DNA of 37,890 nucleotides, from contig SVMV01000005.1 in the NCBI GenBank assembly GCA_015067245.1, positions 9,777 through 47,666 of the forward strand. Reading direction: 5' to 3'. The stretch is from Oscillospiraceae bacterium. Its GTDB lineage: Bacteria > Bacillota > Clostridia > Oscillospirales > Ruminococcaceae. The translations under genes and the position numbers were made by a program. Numbering within the stretch: the first letter of the stretch is position 1; each line of letters opens with the position of its first letter. This document shows positions 1-8,411 of this stretch, piece by piece. The notes beneath the pieces were generated by a model that was not told the DNA's origin, made no database searches, and was given only the letters and a program-made list of their open reading frames with translations.

Positions 1-515
1 ACAGGTACTGCCAGACGGCCAAAACGCATATAAACAGGACCAACATATTCTGCTGCTGCAAATACTGCTGCTTTTGCTTCAACATCATCACATGGGTTAA
101 TAACAACCATACCAGGAATAGAACGCATCAAAGCAATATCTTCGTTACACTGATGTGTTGCACCGTCTTCACCAACAGAGATACCTGCATGTGTTGCACA
201 GATTTTTACATTAAGGTGTGGGTAACCAATGGAATTTCTGATCTGTTCAAAAGCTCTGCCTGCTGCAAACATTGCAAAAGAAGAAGCAAATGGAACTTTA
301 CCTGTTGTGGAAAGACCTGCAGCAATACCAACCATGTTGGATTCAGCAATACCGCAATCGAAGAATCTTTCAGGGAAAGCTTTTTTGAAAACACCTGTTT
401 TTGTTGCACCTGCAAGGTCAGCGTCCAAAACAACTACGTTAGGGTTAATTTTACCAAGTTCTGCAAGAGCATTGCCGTAGCTTTCTCTTGTAGCAATATT
501 TTTAACTTCTGCCAT
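1..515 (-). CDS. Transketolase, C-terminal subunit (partial, 3' end beyond window)
   Basis: This is the pyrimidine-binding and C-terminal half of a two-gene transketolase, which moves two-carbon ketol units between sugar phosphates in the non-oxidative pentose phosphate pathway. The visible 171 residues begin [20 protein letters not shown]. They include the [11 protein letters not shown] segment and the [19 protein letters not shown] segment, whose glutamate activates thiamine diphosphate in this family. The rest of the protein (family length roughly 310 residues) lies off the left edge. The ATG at 515 follows a GGAGG at 526-530 and sits 2 bp after the stop of the N-terminal subunit, so the two halves are probably translationally coupled and form one enzyme. 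A 1-deoxyxylulose-5-phosphate synthase half is less likely because of the paired N-subunit. Confidence 0.93.
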   Translation of the reverse strand, partial: MAEVKNIATRESYGNALAELGKINPNVVVLDADLAGATKTGVFKKAFPERFFDCGIAESNMVGIAAGLSTTGKVPFASSFAMFAAGRAFEQIRNSIGYPHLNVKICATHAGISVGEDGATHQCNEDIALMRSIPGMVVINPCDDVEAKAAVFAAAEYVGPVYMRFGRLAVP

Positions 516-517
516 AA

Positions 518-1354
518 TTATTTAGCCTCCAATTCTTTACCAATAGCTTCAAGGTCTGCCATAGCCTGTGCATACTGCTCGTCATTTGGTGCACTGCCAT
601 GCCATGAAGCCTGATTTTCCATAAAGGAAACACCTTTGCCTTTTACAGATTTCTGCACAATAGCCCAAGGTTTGCCGTTTTTTTCGTTTGTTTTTTCAAA
701 TGCTGCATGAATGCTGTCAAAATCGTGTGCATCACATGTTGTAACATTCCAGCCAAAGCTTTCAAATTTGTCTACTATTGGATATACGGACATAACTTTG
801 CTTACTTCGCCGTCAATCTGAAGATTGTTGTTATCTACAACAGCAACAAGATTATCAAGGCCAAAATGAGCAGCAGCCATTGCAGCTTCCCAAACCTGAC
901 CTTCCTGAATTTCACCGTCACCGAGTGCTGCATAAACTTTATAGTCTGCACCGGAGATTTTTCCGCCCAAAGCCATACCAACTGCTGTGGAGATACCCTG
1001 ACCAAGGGAACCTGTGGACATATCTACGCCTGGTGTACCTTTCATATCTGGGTGGCCCTGAAGCATTGCACCTGTTTTTCTGAGTTTGAGAAGTTCTGAT
1101 TTATCAAAGAAACCTCTTTCAGCAAGAACTGAATACAAACATGGTGCTGTGTGACCTTTAGAGAGAACAAATCTGTCTCTGTTTTCCATTTTTGGATTTT
1201 TAGGGTCAATGTTCATTTTGTAGAAGTAAAGATATGTCAGTGTATCAGCCAAAGACAATGAGCCACCTGGGTGACCGCTTTTTGCAGCATGAACAGCTGT
1301 TACAATGCTTTTTCTAACTTCCAAAGCTTTTGTTTGCAAAAATTGTTTATCCAT
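518..1354 (-). CDS. Transketolase, N-terminal (TPP-binding) subunit
   Basis: This 278-residue protein is the thiamine-pyrophosphate domain of a split transketolase. Visible signatures are SGHPGGS at residues 26-32, SKGH at 65-68, the STGSLGQG loop at 113-120, and the TPP/Mg motif starting GDG at 145-147 and ending in NNN near 173. Its length matches stand-alone N-subunits and is less than half of the fused enzyme. The ATG at 1354 is preceded by a strong AGGAGG. Its stop lies 2 bp before the C-subunit start, and the HAD hydrolase gene ends 18 bp upstream. The split arrangement is common in Firmicutes and archaea. It works with the C-subunit in the pentose phosphate pathway, in the cytoplasm. 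Confidence 0.95.
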   Translation of the reverse strand: MDKQFLQTKALEVRKSIVTAVHAAKSGHPGGSLSLADTLTYLYFYKMNIDPKNPKMENRDRFVLSKGHTAPCLYSVLAERGFFDKSELLKLRKTGAMLQGHPDMKGTPGVDMSTGSLGQGISTAVGMALGGKISGADYKVYAALGDGEIQEGQVWEAAMAAAHFGLDNLVAVVDNNNLQIDGEVSKVMSVYPIVDKFESFGWNVTTCDAHDFDSIHAAFEKTNEKNGKPWAIVQKSVKGKGVSFMENQASWHGSAPNDEQYAQAMADLEAIGKELEAK

Positions 1355-1372
1355 TATATCCTCCTAATTATA

Positions 1373-2188
1373 TTATGTCATTGATGACTTAATAATCTGT
1401 GCTAACAAGTGCCCAACACCGCCATCAGTACACTTTGGAACAACTGCGTGGCATATATTTTTTATATCCTGCGGTGCATTATCCACGCATACACTTAAAC
1501 CTGCTGTCTGCAGAATTTCGATATCATTGTAGTAATCGCCTATTGCAACGGTATCCTTGATATCGATATTCATTGCATCACAAAGTTTGCGAAGACCTGA
1601 GCCTTTTGATATGCCCTTGGGCACCATTTCAAAATAAATTGTGCCTGTCATTATAAATTCTATATCATCAAAAGGAAGTGTTTTACAAAATTCCTGTAAT
1701 TCAAGCAAACGGCTGTTACGGTCCGCAAACAATACTCTTATCCAATTGTTTTTTATGCTGGAAACATCAGTGTTTACATAGCTTAAACTTTCGTCCTCTA
1801 CATGCTTAAAGGTATATGCGTTTTCCCTTATCATATACAGACGGTTGTTATCGCACATAATCTCAGTACCCACATCAGGAAAATTTTCTCTGATAATCTG
1901 TAAAGCCTTCTTCGCGCTTTCGGGCAAAGTTTCTTTTATGATATACATTTTATTTTTAAAATCATATATAACACCACCATTATATACTATAGCAGGTGCT
2001 GAAAGCTCAAGCTTGTCAAGATAATGGGCAATGGATTCTATAGAGCGTCCTGTTGCAATGGTAAAATTACCGCCGAGCTCCTGAAATTTTTTAATCATCT
2101 GCAAATTGTATGCAGGTATTCCGTGCTCTGCAGTAAGCAATGTATTGTCAAGATCACTCAATACAAGAATATCTTTAATATTTGTCAT
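1373..2188 (-). CDS. HAD-superfamily hydrolase, Cof type
   Basis: This 271-residue protein belongs to the Cof/IIB branch of HAD phosphatases, which usually dephosphorylate sugar phosphates or other phosphometabolites. All four HAD motifs can be seen: the nucleophile motif SDLDNT (D12, D14), motif II IATGRS near residue 46, the motif III lysine in SKGSGLRKL near 200, and motif IV GDYYND near 220. A large cap domain lies between motifs II and III, as expected for type IIB. The substrate cannot be predicted. The gene sits 24 bp after rluD and 18 bp before the transketolase N-subunit, so it is probably in the lspA operon. I see no clear Shine-Dalgarno sequence before the ATG at 2188, which suggests weak initiation or dependence on upstream translation. 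Confidence 0.9.
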   Translation of the reverse strand: MTNIKDILVLSDLDNTLLTAEHGIPAYNLQMIKKFQELGGNFTIATGRSIESIAHYLDKLELSAPAIVYNGGVIYDFKNKMYIIKETLPESAKKALQIIRENFPDVGTEIMCDNNRLYMIRENAYTFKHVEDESLSYVNTDVSSIKNNWIRVLFADRNSRLLELQEFCKTLPFDDIEFIMTGTIYFEMVPKGISKGSGLRKLCDAMNIDIKDTVAIGDYYNDIEILQTAGLSVCVDNAPQDIKNICHAVVPKCTDGGVGHLLAQIIKSSMT

Positions 2189-2212
2189 TATAGTATAGTT
2201 AATATAAATAAT

Positions 2213-3133
2213 TTATAATTTAATCTTTTTACTGTTATAGAATTTTTCAAACTCTGCAGGCCAAGGTGATGAAAATTCTATATATTCATTGGTTGATGGG
2301 TGGACAAAACCAAGCACACCTGCATGAAGTGCCTGCCCTTTAAGCTCAGTTATACAGTTTTTAGGGCCATATACAGGATCCCCTGCCAAAGGGTGACCTT
2401 TACTTTGCATATGCACCCTTATCTGATGTGTTCTCCCTGTTTTAAGCTTAAGTTTTACAAGTGTAAAGCCATTCAGCCTGTCAACTACATCATAGTGAGT
2501 AAACGCATATTTTGAGTTTGTTACGGTAACACAAAACTTTTTACGGTCAGTTTTATGACGCCCAATTGGTGCTTCTATATCCCCTGAATCATCCTTTATA
2601 TTGCCATAAACAATTGCAAAGTAAATACGGTTGATAGAATGCTCTTTAAATTGTTTTGCAAGATGTTCGTGAGCAATGTCATTTTTTGCAACAACAAGCA
2701 AACCAGATGTATCCTTATCAATCCTGTGCACTATTCCTGGCCTTATTTCACCGTTTATACCCGATAAAGAATCCTTGCAGTGAAACATCAGCGCATTTAC
2801 CAATGTACCGCTTTCGTTGCCGTTTGCAGGGTGAACCACCATTCCTTTGGGTTTGTTTACTACCAAAAGGTCTTTATCTTCGTAATATATATCCAGAGTG
2901 ATATCTTCAGCAGCTATACCAACATCCTTTGCTTCTTCAACTATAATTTCAAGCTCGTCACCAATTTTCATTTTATAGCTTTTAGAAACCTTTTTTCCAT
3001 TTACAGCTATCTTATCTTCTTCTATAAGCAACTGCACGGAATTGCGTGAATAATCAGTATTTTGCGAAACAAAAACATCTATGCGTTTGTCCTGCCATTC
3101 TTCTGTGGCTGTTAATACAATTACATTACTCAT
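2213..3133 (-). CDS. rluD: RluD-family 23S rRNA pseudouridine synthase
   Basis: This enzyme isomerises uridine to pseudouridine in structured RNA; RluD-type members act on 23S rRNA helix 69. An S4 RNA-binding domain spans about residues 12-70 (RIDVFV, IAVNGKKV). The catalytic domain follows, with HRIDKDTSG at 136-144, where D139 is the catalytic aspartate, and GRTHQIRVH later. I chose the ATG at 3133 (306 residues, MSNVIVLTATEEW) because an AAGGA precedes it and because it overlaps the lspA stop by 8 bp, typical of coupling. The open frame extends 20 codons further upstream inside lspA, but that segment is not family-like. lspA-rluD adjacency matches Bacillus lspA-ylyB. Specificity as RluD rather than a paralogue is inferred from this context. 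Confidence 0.9.
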   Translation of the reverse strand: MSNVIVLTATEEWQDKRIDVFVSQNTDYSRNSVQLLIEEDKIAVNGKKVSKSYKMKIGDELEIIVEEAKDVGIAAEDITLDIYYEDKDLLVVNKPKGMVVHPANGNESGTLVNALMFHCKDSLSGINGEIRPGIVHRIDKDTSGLLVVAKNDIAHEHLAKQFKEHSINRIYFAIVYGNIKDDSGDIEAPIGRHKTDRKKFCVTVTNSKYAFTHYDVVDRLNGFTLVKLKLKTGRTHQIRVHMQSKGHPLAGDPVYGPKNCITELKGQALHAGVLGFVHPSTNEYIEFSSPWPAEFEKFYNSKKIKL

Positions 3134-3602
3134 TGCTGTTTTTATCCTTTTTGTTTTTAGACAAAAACTCAACTTTAATGGTATAAAGAACAAACAAGCC
3201 TACACCACAGCAGATGAGTATATCTGCAAAGTTAAATACAGGAAATCTGATAAACAGAAATTCAAGATAATCCACCACAAATCCATTTAGCACTCGGTCT
3301 ATAAGATTGCCTATGCCTCCTGCAAGAATAAGCACAAAGCAAAATTCTTCAAACTTAGAGTCAAACTTTTTCATAAGTATTGCAACTGCAATAGTAATCA
3401 ATGCGAGTGATGTTATTACTATAAGAAAATCAACTTTTCCGCTTAGAATACTGAAACCTGCACCATAATTGTGTACATAATTTAAACCCAGCAAATTTGG
3501 AATAACTGTTATTGGGTTTGAACTGCTTAAAAACTGTGTGGCAAGGTGCTTAAAGAGCTGGTCCAAAGCAACCAATATTGCAACTAATATAATATTTAAC
3601 AT
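3126..3602 (-). CDS. lspA: Lipoprotein signal peptidase (signal peptidase II)
   Basis: This 158-residue integral membrane aspartyl protease removes signal peptides from diacylglyceryl-modified prolipoproteins. Four hydrophobic segments are visible (about residues 1-19, 56-77, 86-103 and 125-145). The catalytic aspartates are D102 in GGIGNLIDR and D127 in FNFAD. The family LDQ (residues 13-15) and NYGAGFSI (45-52) motifs are also present. Length is normal. The ATG at 3602 is preceded by AAGGAA. The gene lies 24 bases downstream of a hairpin (3631-3652) that follows divIVA, and its 3' end overlaps rluD. In Bacillus, ileS normally lies between divIVA and lspA; it is absent here. A lysine-rich C-terminal tail is presumably cytoplasmic. 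Confidence 0.96.
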   Translation of the reverse strand: MLNIILVAILVALDQLFKHLATQFLSSSNPITVIPNLLGLNYVHNYGAGFSILSGKVDFLIVITSLALITIAVAILMKKFDSKFEEFCFVLILAGGIGNLIDRVLNGFVVDYLEFLFIRFPVFNFADILICCGVGLFVLYTIKVEFLSKNKKDKNSNE

Positions 3603-3625
3603 TAAATTCCTTATTCATTCAGCAC

Positions 3626-3655
3626 AAAAGGGTTAGTGATAAATCACTAACCTTT
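3626..3655 (-). terminator. Hairpin terminator after divIVA
   Basis: A perfect 10-bp stem (3631-3640 with 3643-3652, loop AA) is flanked by AAAAG on one side and TTTTT on the other. On the minus strand it follows the divIVA stop by about 15 bases, and CTTTT follows the stem. It probably ends the uvrB-to-divIVA transcript. It could work in either direction. Because lspA begins only 24 bases further on, some read-through is likely unless lspA has its own promoter upstream in divIVA. Confidence 0.75.
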
Positions 3656-3668
3656 TTGCCAATTTTCA

Positions 3669-4307
3669 TTATTCAAAAAGAGAAGAAATATTATTGAATT
3701 TATCTGCTATTGCAGGTTCAACTGTATCAATAACAATTGTATTTTCTTCAGTAATTGGTTCCTGTTCAGGCACTTCAACAAAAACTGCAGATTCAACAAC
3801 AGTTTCTTCAGCCTCTACAGCTTCTTCAACAGGTTCTTCAACCACATTTGCTGGTTCTTTTGGAAGTTCCGGAACCTTGCTTAAAGATTCAATATGTTCT
3901 TTATACATGCTTAGAACATTGATTTTAAAATCATTTGTTTCTTTTTTGATTCTTGCAAGGTTTTCTTCGTACATTGCAAATTCTTCATGTGCTGAAGCAA
4001 GAATATCGTTTTTTCTGATATTTGCATCTTTAAGAATAGCTTCGGCTTTCTGTCTTGATTCTGCAATAATACTTTCGCCAAGCTTTTGTGCATTAATCAA
4101 AGTTGTCTTGATTGCTTCTTCTTCTGTTTTATATCTTTCGATACTTTCAGCAAGAATATACAGCTGGCTTTCAATTTCCTGTTTTTCATTTGCAAGAGCT
4201 TCAAATTCATCTGCAATTTTTTCCATAAAAGACTCTACATCTTCAGGTCTGTAACCACGGACAACCTTTTCAAATGTAATCTGTCTGATTTCGTCTGCGT
4301 TGAACAT
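3669..4307 (-). CDS. divIVA: DivIVA-family cell division / polar organiser protein
   Basis: This 212-residue coiled-coil protein recognises negatively curved membrane at septa and poles and recruits division or cell-wall proteins. The N-terminal lipid-binding region (residues 1-40) carries the family pattern ITFEKVVRGYRPEDVESFM. A long heptad-like coiled coil follows, to about residue 140. The C-terminal third is an unusually acidic Glu/Val/Pro-rich stretch ending in FNNISSLFE, and it looks disordered. The ATG at 4307 is preceded by TTGGAGGA. The gene is the last of the ylmE-sepF-ylmH-divIVA cluster, 14 bp after ylmH, and is followed by a terminator. The acidic tail may be an interaction linker; that is inference. 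Confidence 0.93.
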   Translation of the reverse strand: MFNADEIRQITFEKVVRGYRPEDVESFMEKIADEFEALANEKQEIESQLYILAESIERYKTEEEAIKTTLINAQKLGESIIAESRQKAEAILKDANIRKNDILASAHEEFAMYEENLARIKKETNDFKINVLSMYKEHIESLSKVPELPKEPANVVEEPVEEAVEAEETVVESAVFVEVPEQEPITEENTIVIDTVEPAIADKFNNISSLFE

Positions 4308-4321
4308 ATATTTCCTCCAAC

Positions 4322-5089
4322 TTAATATTTTGCAATATTTATAAATATTCTGTCTTTTCGGCTTTTGGCTCCATCGCAGAATATCTTATATTTCCCATTG
4401 TATCTGATACTTATTACATCATTATCAAAAATTTCAAAATCAGTATGCAGTATATCCATATGGTTAACCTTTACACTGCACTGTTTTATAAGTTTTACCG
4501 CTTCTCTGCGGCTTTTATTCAATACCGCTGCAACAACACTATCAACCCTAAGTGATGCCACAGTTGTTGTGCGCAGTTCACTGTATTGTTTTTCGAACTT
4601 CAGTGGCTTGTCCCATATTTCAAAGCTTGTGCTGCTGTGTTTTACGCTTATTAATTCTTCAGCAATAATGCCTGCAACATTTTTATGGCAGATAATAAAA
4701 GCTTCATTTTCTTTTACAATAATATCCCCTATATATTCTCTGTCGATTTTAAGGGACATTGCTGCGCCTAAAAAGTCCTTGTGGCTAAGGCTGCTGTCAC
4801 TAAGCTTTGTTCTTAGAACAACTATAGGTGGAGTTATATACTCCAAATCAATATAATCAGGGCAAATTACCGCAATTTTACGCTCGCCTTCACCGTCATA
4901 TCCACATATCAGCTGTACATTTATGTCACAATATTTATTGCTTTGTGCCATAAACAACTGCTGCTGACGCAAATCCATAAACAATGTAAACTGAACACTG
5001 CCAATACTCTGTGCAAGCTCTAACTGGCGCACACTCTTTTTTACAAATATATTTTCGTCACTGTTATGAGGCGGAATATATCCTCTCAT
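4322..5089 (-). CDS. ylmH: YlmH, S4-domain RNA-binding protein
   Basis: This 255-residue protein matches YlmH. It has an N-terminal alpha/beta region (about residues 1-170) and a C-terminal S4 RNA-binding domain (about 178-240: LNKSRREAVKLIKQCSVKVNH through YNGKYKIFCDG). Family members bind ribosomes or rRNA, and YlmH has been linked to ribosome-associated quality control of stalled 50S-peptidyl-tRNA complexes as well as to the division cluster by position. The ATG at 5089 is 2 bp after the sepF stop and has no convincing Shine-Dalgarno sequence, so translation probably restarts from sepF. The ylmG gene, usually between sepF and ylmH, is missing here. Confidence 0.9.
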   Translation of the reverse strand: MRGYIPPHNSDENIFVKKSVRQLELAQSIGSVQFTLFMDLRQQQLFMAQSNKYCDINVQLICGYDGEGERKIAVICPDYIDLEYITPPIVVLRTKLSDSSLSHKDFLGAAMSLKIDREYIGDIIVKENEAFIICHKNVAGIIAEELISVKHSSTSFEIWDKPLKFEKQYSELRTTTVASLRVDSVVAAVLNKSRREAVKLIKQCSVKVNHMDILHTDFEIFDNDVISIRYNGKYKIFCDGAKSRKDRIFINIAKY

Positions 5090-5091
5090 AA

Positions 5092-5544
5092 TTAATAAAT
5101 TGATGTTGTGTCAATTTCTTCAAGAATACCAATGCCTGAAACATCAACATTATAAGGTGTAATAATAAATGTTGAGTTGGCAATCTTTTTAATCTGACCG
5201 TTGTTTGCATAAGCAACACCAGATAAAAAGTCTACAAGACGTCTGGAAACTTCTTTGCTTGTAGCTTCAAGGTTTAAAACAACGGTTTTTTTGGCATTAA
5301 GGCTGTCTGCTATACCACTTGCATCATCAAATTTTTCAGGCTTTACAAGCACCACCTGCAGCTGAGAAGATGGCACAGCAACAGAAGCTGCACTAAGCGG
5401 AACAGTTTTTTCTTTTTTACCCTGTGCAAAGTCAGGCTTAACTGTATTTTCCACTACTTCATCTTCTTCATCATATTCAAATTCATCTTCAAAATCTTCA
5501 TCATCTACGCCAAAAGCGTTTTTAATTTTATCAAAAACTCCCAT
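5092..5544 (-). CDS. sepF: SepF cell division protein
   Basis: This 150-residue protein tethers FtsZ filaments to the membrane and helps septum assembly. The first 12 residues (MGVFDKIKNAFG) form an amphipathic membrane-binding helix. A very acidic linker follows (about 13-35), and the globular SepF core occupies about 62-145, with VVLVKPEKFDDA, the NLEATSKEVSRRLVDFL segment, and a final IITPYNVDVSG strand. The core folds as a dimer that forms rings in other species. The ATG at 5544 follows an AGGAGG. The gene lies 9 bp after the PLP-binding protein and 2 bp before ylmH. The normal length and the cluster context make the call firm. Confidence 0.95.
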   Translation of the reverse strand: MGVFDKIKNAFGVDDEDFEDEFEYDEEDEVVENTVKPDFAQGKKEKTVPLSAASVAVPSSQLQVVLVKPEKFDDASGIADSLNAKKTVVLNLEATSKEVSRRLVDFLSGVAYANNGQIKKIANSTFIITPYNVDVSGIGILEEIDTTSIY

Positions 5545-5553
5545 TGTAGCCTC

Positions 5554-6264
5554 CTAAATATTATAATTTCTGTGACCAAATATGCTGGAACCAACCCTTA
5601 TAAGATTGCTGCCTTCCATAATTGCATATTTATAATCATCTGACATACCCATAGACAGAATATTCATATTAACATTATCTACATTTTTGGACTGTATGTC
5701 AACAAATAACTGGTACATTTGCGCAAAATAGCGTCTTACAAGGTCGCCTTCACATATTGGCGGCACACACATAAGGCCTTTTACTGTCAGACCTTTAAGT
5801 TCAGAAATTTCATGTATAAATTCCCATGCGTTTGAAAAATCTATACCACCTTTGCTTTCTTCGTCACCAATATTGATTTCTACAAGCACATCTGCAACTT
5901 TTTCATGCTTTGAATACTGTTTATCAATTTCTTTTGCAAGCTTAACGCTATCAACACTCTGAATACAGCTTGTAAGTTCTGGCAGGTATTTTACCTTGTT
6001 TGTCTGCAGCTGACCTATGATATGGCAAGGCATATTGTATTTCTGGAACATTTCAGCTTTCTGCTGTAATTCCTGTACTCTGTTTTCACCAAAAAGAGTA
6101 ATCCCAGCTTTAATAGCCTGTTCTACATCCTGAGCAGTTTTTGTTTTTGAAACACCCATAATCTGAATTTTTTCAGAGTCTTTGCCAAGCTTTGCACAAA
6201 GTTCATTTACTTCAAATTTAAGTCTGTAAACATTTTCTGCAATATTACAAATATTTTCCGTCAT
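5554..6264 (-). CDS. ylmE: YggS/YlmE family PLP-binding protein (PLP homeostasis)
   Basis: This 236-residue protein belongs to the PLPBP/YggS family, a single TIM-barrel related to the alanine racemase N-domain. It binds pyridoxal phosphate without known catalysis and buffers the PLP pool and amino-acid homeostasis. K40 in GVSKTK is the Schiff-base lysine. FGENRVQE, HIIGQLQTNKVKYL and the late LSMGMSDDYKYAI and RVGSSIFGHR phosphate-binding motifs are present. Its ATG at 6264 lies inside the end of the HlyD-like gene (20-bp overlap) with AAGGAG in front. It is the first gene of the conserved ylmE-sepF-ylmH-divIVA series. Length is typical. Confidence 0.94.
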   Translation of the reverse strand: MTENICNIAENVYRLKFEVNELCAKLGKDSEKIQIMGVSKTKTAQDVEQAIKAGITLFGENRVQELQQKAEMFQKYNMPCHIIGQLQTNKVKYLPELTSCIQSVDSVKLAKEIDKQYSKHEKVADVLVEINIGDEESKGGIDFSNAWEFIHEISELKGLTVKGLMCVPPICEGDLVRRYFAQMYQLFVDIQSKNVDNVNMNILSMGMSDDYKYAIMEGSNLIRVGSSIFGHRNYNI

Positions 6265-7468
6265 AAAGATTAACTCCTTTTACAATAATATCGTCGTACA
6301 GTTCAACCTGATTATCTTCTTTAACTTCCAGTGGCAAAATCACATAATTATCGTCCTGATAAACAGGGTTTACTTTTTTAAAAATAACAAGTTTAGAAAA
6401 TTTTACATATACACCCATTTCACCGTTTACAATACGAATGGCACTTTTAGGTATTTTAATACCTCTGTACTGTGAAAACAGTATTTCTCCATCCACAATG
6501 CGTGAAGATGCCGCCTGCTTGTTCATTGTTGTTGATTTTAAAACAATCATAACCATATCATCTTTTGGTGTAAGACTATCCACTGTAACTGTATGATATT
6601 CGTTCTGTTTACCATCCAATGACAAACGGACTCTTTGCCCAACAGTTAACTTTTCAGCCTGTTGAGCTGTCACATAAGCACACAGACTCCATTTATAGTC
6701 GGTAATCATTTTACCATATTTGCTTTGCGGTACTTCTATTGGATGCATAAGAATATCCGTACCCTCAGAGTAAGAAATTGCTTTAAAATTATTTACCGAA
6801 GCAATATTTTCATAACCGTCAATATTATTCATAAAGTATCCTGATGTAGGACTGTATATAGACTGTATCGGTACTGAAATCTGTCCCTTTACTGCACTGT
6901 TTTCATTTTTTATATTCTCTTTGGTTGCAGCTATATCACCTTCCCGGTTCATTGCAACATTAATTTTATTAAGACTCAATAACATATCCTGAACATCAGC
7001 ATATACATCGCTGTAATTGCCCGCTGACAGCTGTTGGGAAAACTCTACCATACTGTTGCTCAGTTGCCTGCGTGTAATGGAAATATCCACATTTACCGAA
7101 GACATAAAGTTTTCTGCTTCTTCAAAATTTTCAATCTGTTTTTCCAGCTTCTGAGATTCATAAATGTTATCAATATCACTTTGAGAAGCATAAACCTGTC
7201 CAATAAGCATACCGCTGGAAACTCGCTGACCATTTTCTACATTATAGTAAAAATATCCATCCTGAACATTTTCTATAATTGTTTCTTCACGGCACACAAT
7301 ACCTGTTGTGAGTATGCTGTCATTTATAAAGCCTTCATTGGCTTTTACCGTTTCTATTTTGTTGCGGTTTATAAGATACCATTGCACAACAAAGTATATT
7401 AACAGTGCAAACACCATTAATATGGGAAAAACATTCTTTTTCTTTTTACGTTTTCTTTGTTCTGCCAT
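6245..7468 (-). CDS. HlyD-like membrane-anchored adaptor protein
   Basis: This 407-residue protein starts with a very basic stretch (RKRKKKKN), then one transmembrane segment at about residues 14-34, and a large extracytoplasmic part. The outer part resembles membrane fusion (HlyD) adaptors. It has a first lipoyl/barrel half (GFINDSILTTGIVCREE, ENVQDGYFYYNVENGQRVSSGMLIGQV near 40-90), a helical hairpin (about 95-190), and a second barrel half with SIYSPTSGYF. Beta-barrel and membrane-proximal regions follow to the C terminus. No partner ABC or RND transporter is encoded nearby. The gene overlaps ylmE by 20 bp and follows miaA directly, with GGAAG inside the miaA end as its ribosome binding site. 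Its position suggests an envelope or division role, but its function is unknown. Confidence 0.8.
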   Translation of the reverse strand: MAEQRKRKKKKNVFPILMVFALLIYFVVQWYLINRNKIETVKANEGFINDSILTTGIVCREETIIENVQDGYFYYNVENGQRVSSGMLIGQVYASQSDIDNIYESQKLEKQIENFEEAENFMSSVNVDISITRRQLSNSMVEFSQQLSAGNYSDVYADVQDMLLSLNKINVAMNREGDIAATKENIKNENSAVKGQISVPIQSIYSPTSGYFMNNIDGYENIASVNNFKAISYSEGTDILMHPIEVPQSKYGKMITDYKWSLCAYVTAQQAEKLTVGQRVRLSLDGKQNEYHTVTVDSLTPKDDMVMIVLKSTTMNKQAASSRIVDGEILFSQYRGIKIPKSAIRIVNGEMGVYVKFSKLVIFKKVNPVYQDDNYVILPLEVKEDNQVELYDDIIVKGVNLYDGKYL

Positions 7469-7469
7469 T

Positions 7470-8411
7470 CTATCTTCCGTTTAAAAAATTTTCTGTCAGT
7501 TTTGTTGCTTTTTCTTTATAATCTTCTGCTCCATCTACATAAAGCCAGTTTATATTACTCATACGGTTAAACCATGTAAGCTGCCTTTTTGCATAATGCC
7601 TTGACGCTTTTTTTAGTTCGTCTGTACATTCTTTTAAGCTCTGTGTGCCTTCAAAGTATGAAAAAAACTCTTTATATCCTATGGCTGCAGCAGAATTTAT
7701 AAATTTCTCCTTATTTTTATAAACATATTCTGCTTCTTTTAACACACCCTGTTCCACCATAACATCAACACGTTTTTCTATATTTTCATACAGTTTTGAA
7801 CGCTCTTTAAACCCTGTTGCTAAAAACAACACATCGTACGGTTTTTCCTTTGGCTGTGAAGCGGCAATCTGCTGTGTCATAGTAACACCGGTTGTATGGT
7901 AAATTTCAAGAGCTCTGACAACCCTTACCGCGTTATTTGGATGTACTGTTGCAGCATATTCAGGGTCAATCTGCACAAGCTGGTTATACATCCATTCTTT
8001 GCCTTTTTCTTCAAGCTGTTTTTCAAGCAAATTGCGCACAGCTTTACCTTCTGGCTGGTCTGTAAAGGTTATTCCATTTACAAGGCTTTCTATATAAAGG
8101 CCTGTCCCTCCTGCTATAATCGGCAGGGTTCCTCTGGCAGAAATTTCTTCTATTTTTTCTCTTGCCAGCCTTGTAAATATTTCAACATTATATGGCTGGT
8201 CTGGCTCCAAAAAATCCACCAGATGATGTTTTGCCACAGCCTGCTCTTCTTTTGTTGCTTTGGCTGTGCCTATATCAAGATTTTTATATACCTGCATAGA
8301 ATCTGCCGATATGATTTCACCGTTAAATTTTTCAGCCAATATAAGTGACAGACCTGTTTTTCCGCTGGCTGTAGGTCCGCATATCACTACAATTTTTTTA
8401 CGCTCTTCCAA
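7470..8411 (-). CDS. miaA: tRNA dimethylallyltransferase MiaA
   Basis: This 313-residue enzyme transfers a dimethylallyl group to N6 of A37 in tRNAs reading UNN codons; MiaB then methylthiolates the product. The P-loop GPTASGKT is at residues 12-19. DSMQVYKNLDIGTAK, HHLVDF and GGTGLYIESL follow in normal order, and the C-terminal helical region RHYAKRQLTWFNRM is present. I take the TTG at 8411 as start (MEERKKIVVICGPT), because family members have about ten residues before the P-loop and there is no ATG nearby. The AAGGAG lies about 13 bases away, a long spacing. The start overlaps the mutL end by 14 bp. It is the seventh gene in the uvrB-divIVA run. Confidence 0.95.
   Translation of the reverse strand: MEERKKIVVICGPTASGKTGLSLILAEKFNGEIISADSMQVYKNLDIGTAKATKEEQAVAKHHLVDFLEPDQPYNVEIFTRLAREKIEEISARGTLPIIAGGTGLYIESLVNGITFTDQPEGKAVRNLLEKQLEEKGKEWMYNQLVQIDPEYAATVHPNNAVRVVRALEIYHTTGVTMTQQIAASQPKEKPYDVLFLATGFKERSKLYENIEKRVDVMVEQGVLKEAEYVYKNKEKFINSAAAIGYKEFFSYFEGTQSLKECTDELKKASRHYAKRQLTWFNRMSNINWLYVDGAEDYKEKATKLTENFLNGR

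Noticed and set aside
2213..3193. Longer rluD start at 3193
   Set aside because: The 20 extra codons lie inside lspA, have no family resemblance, and a ribosome binding site favours ATG 3133.
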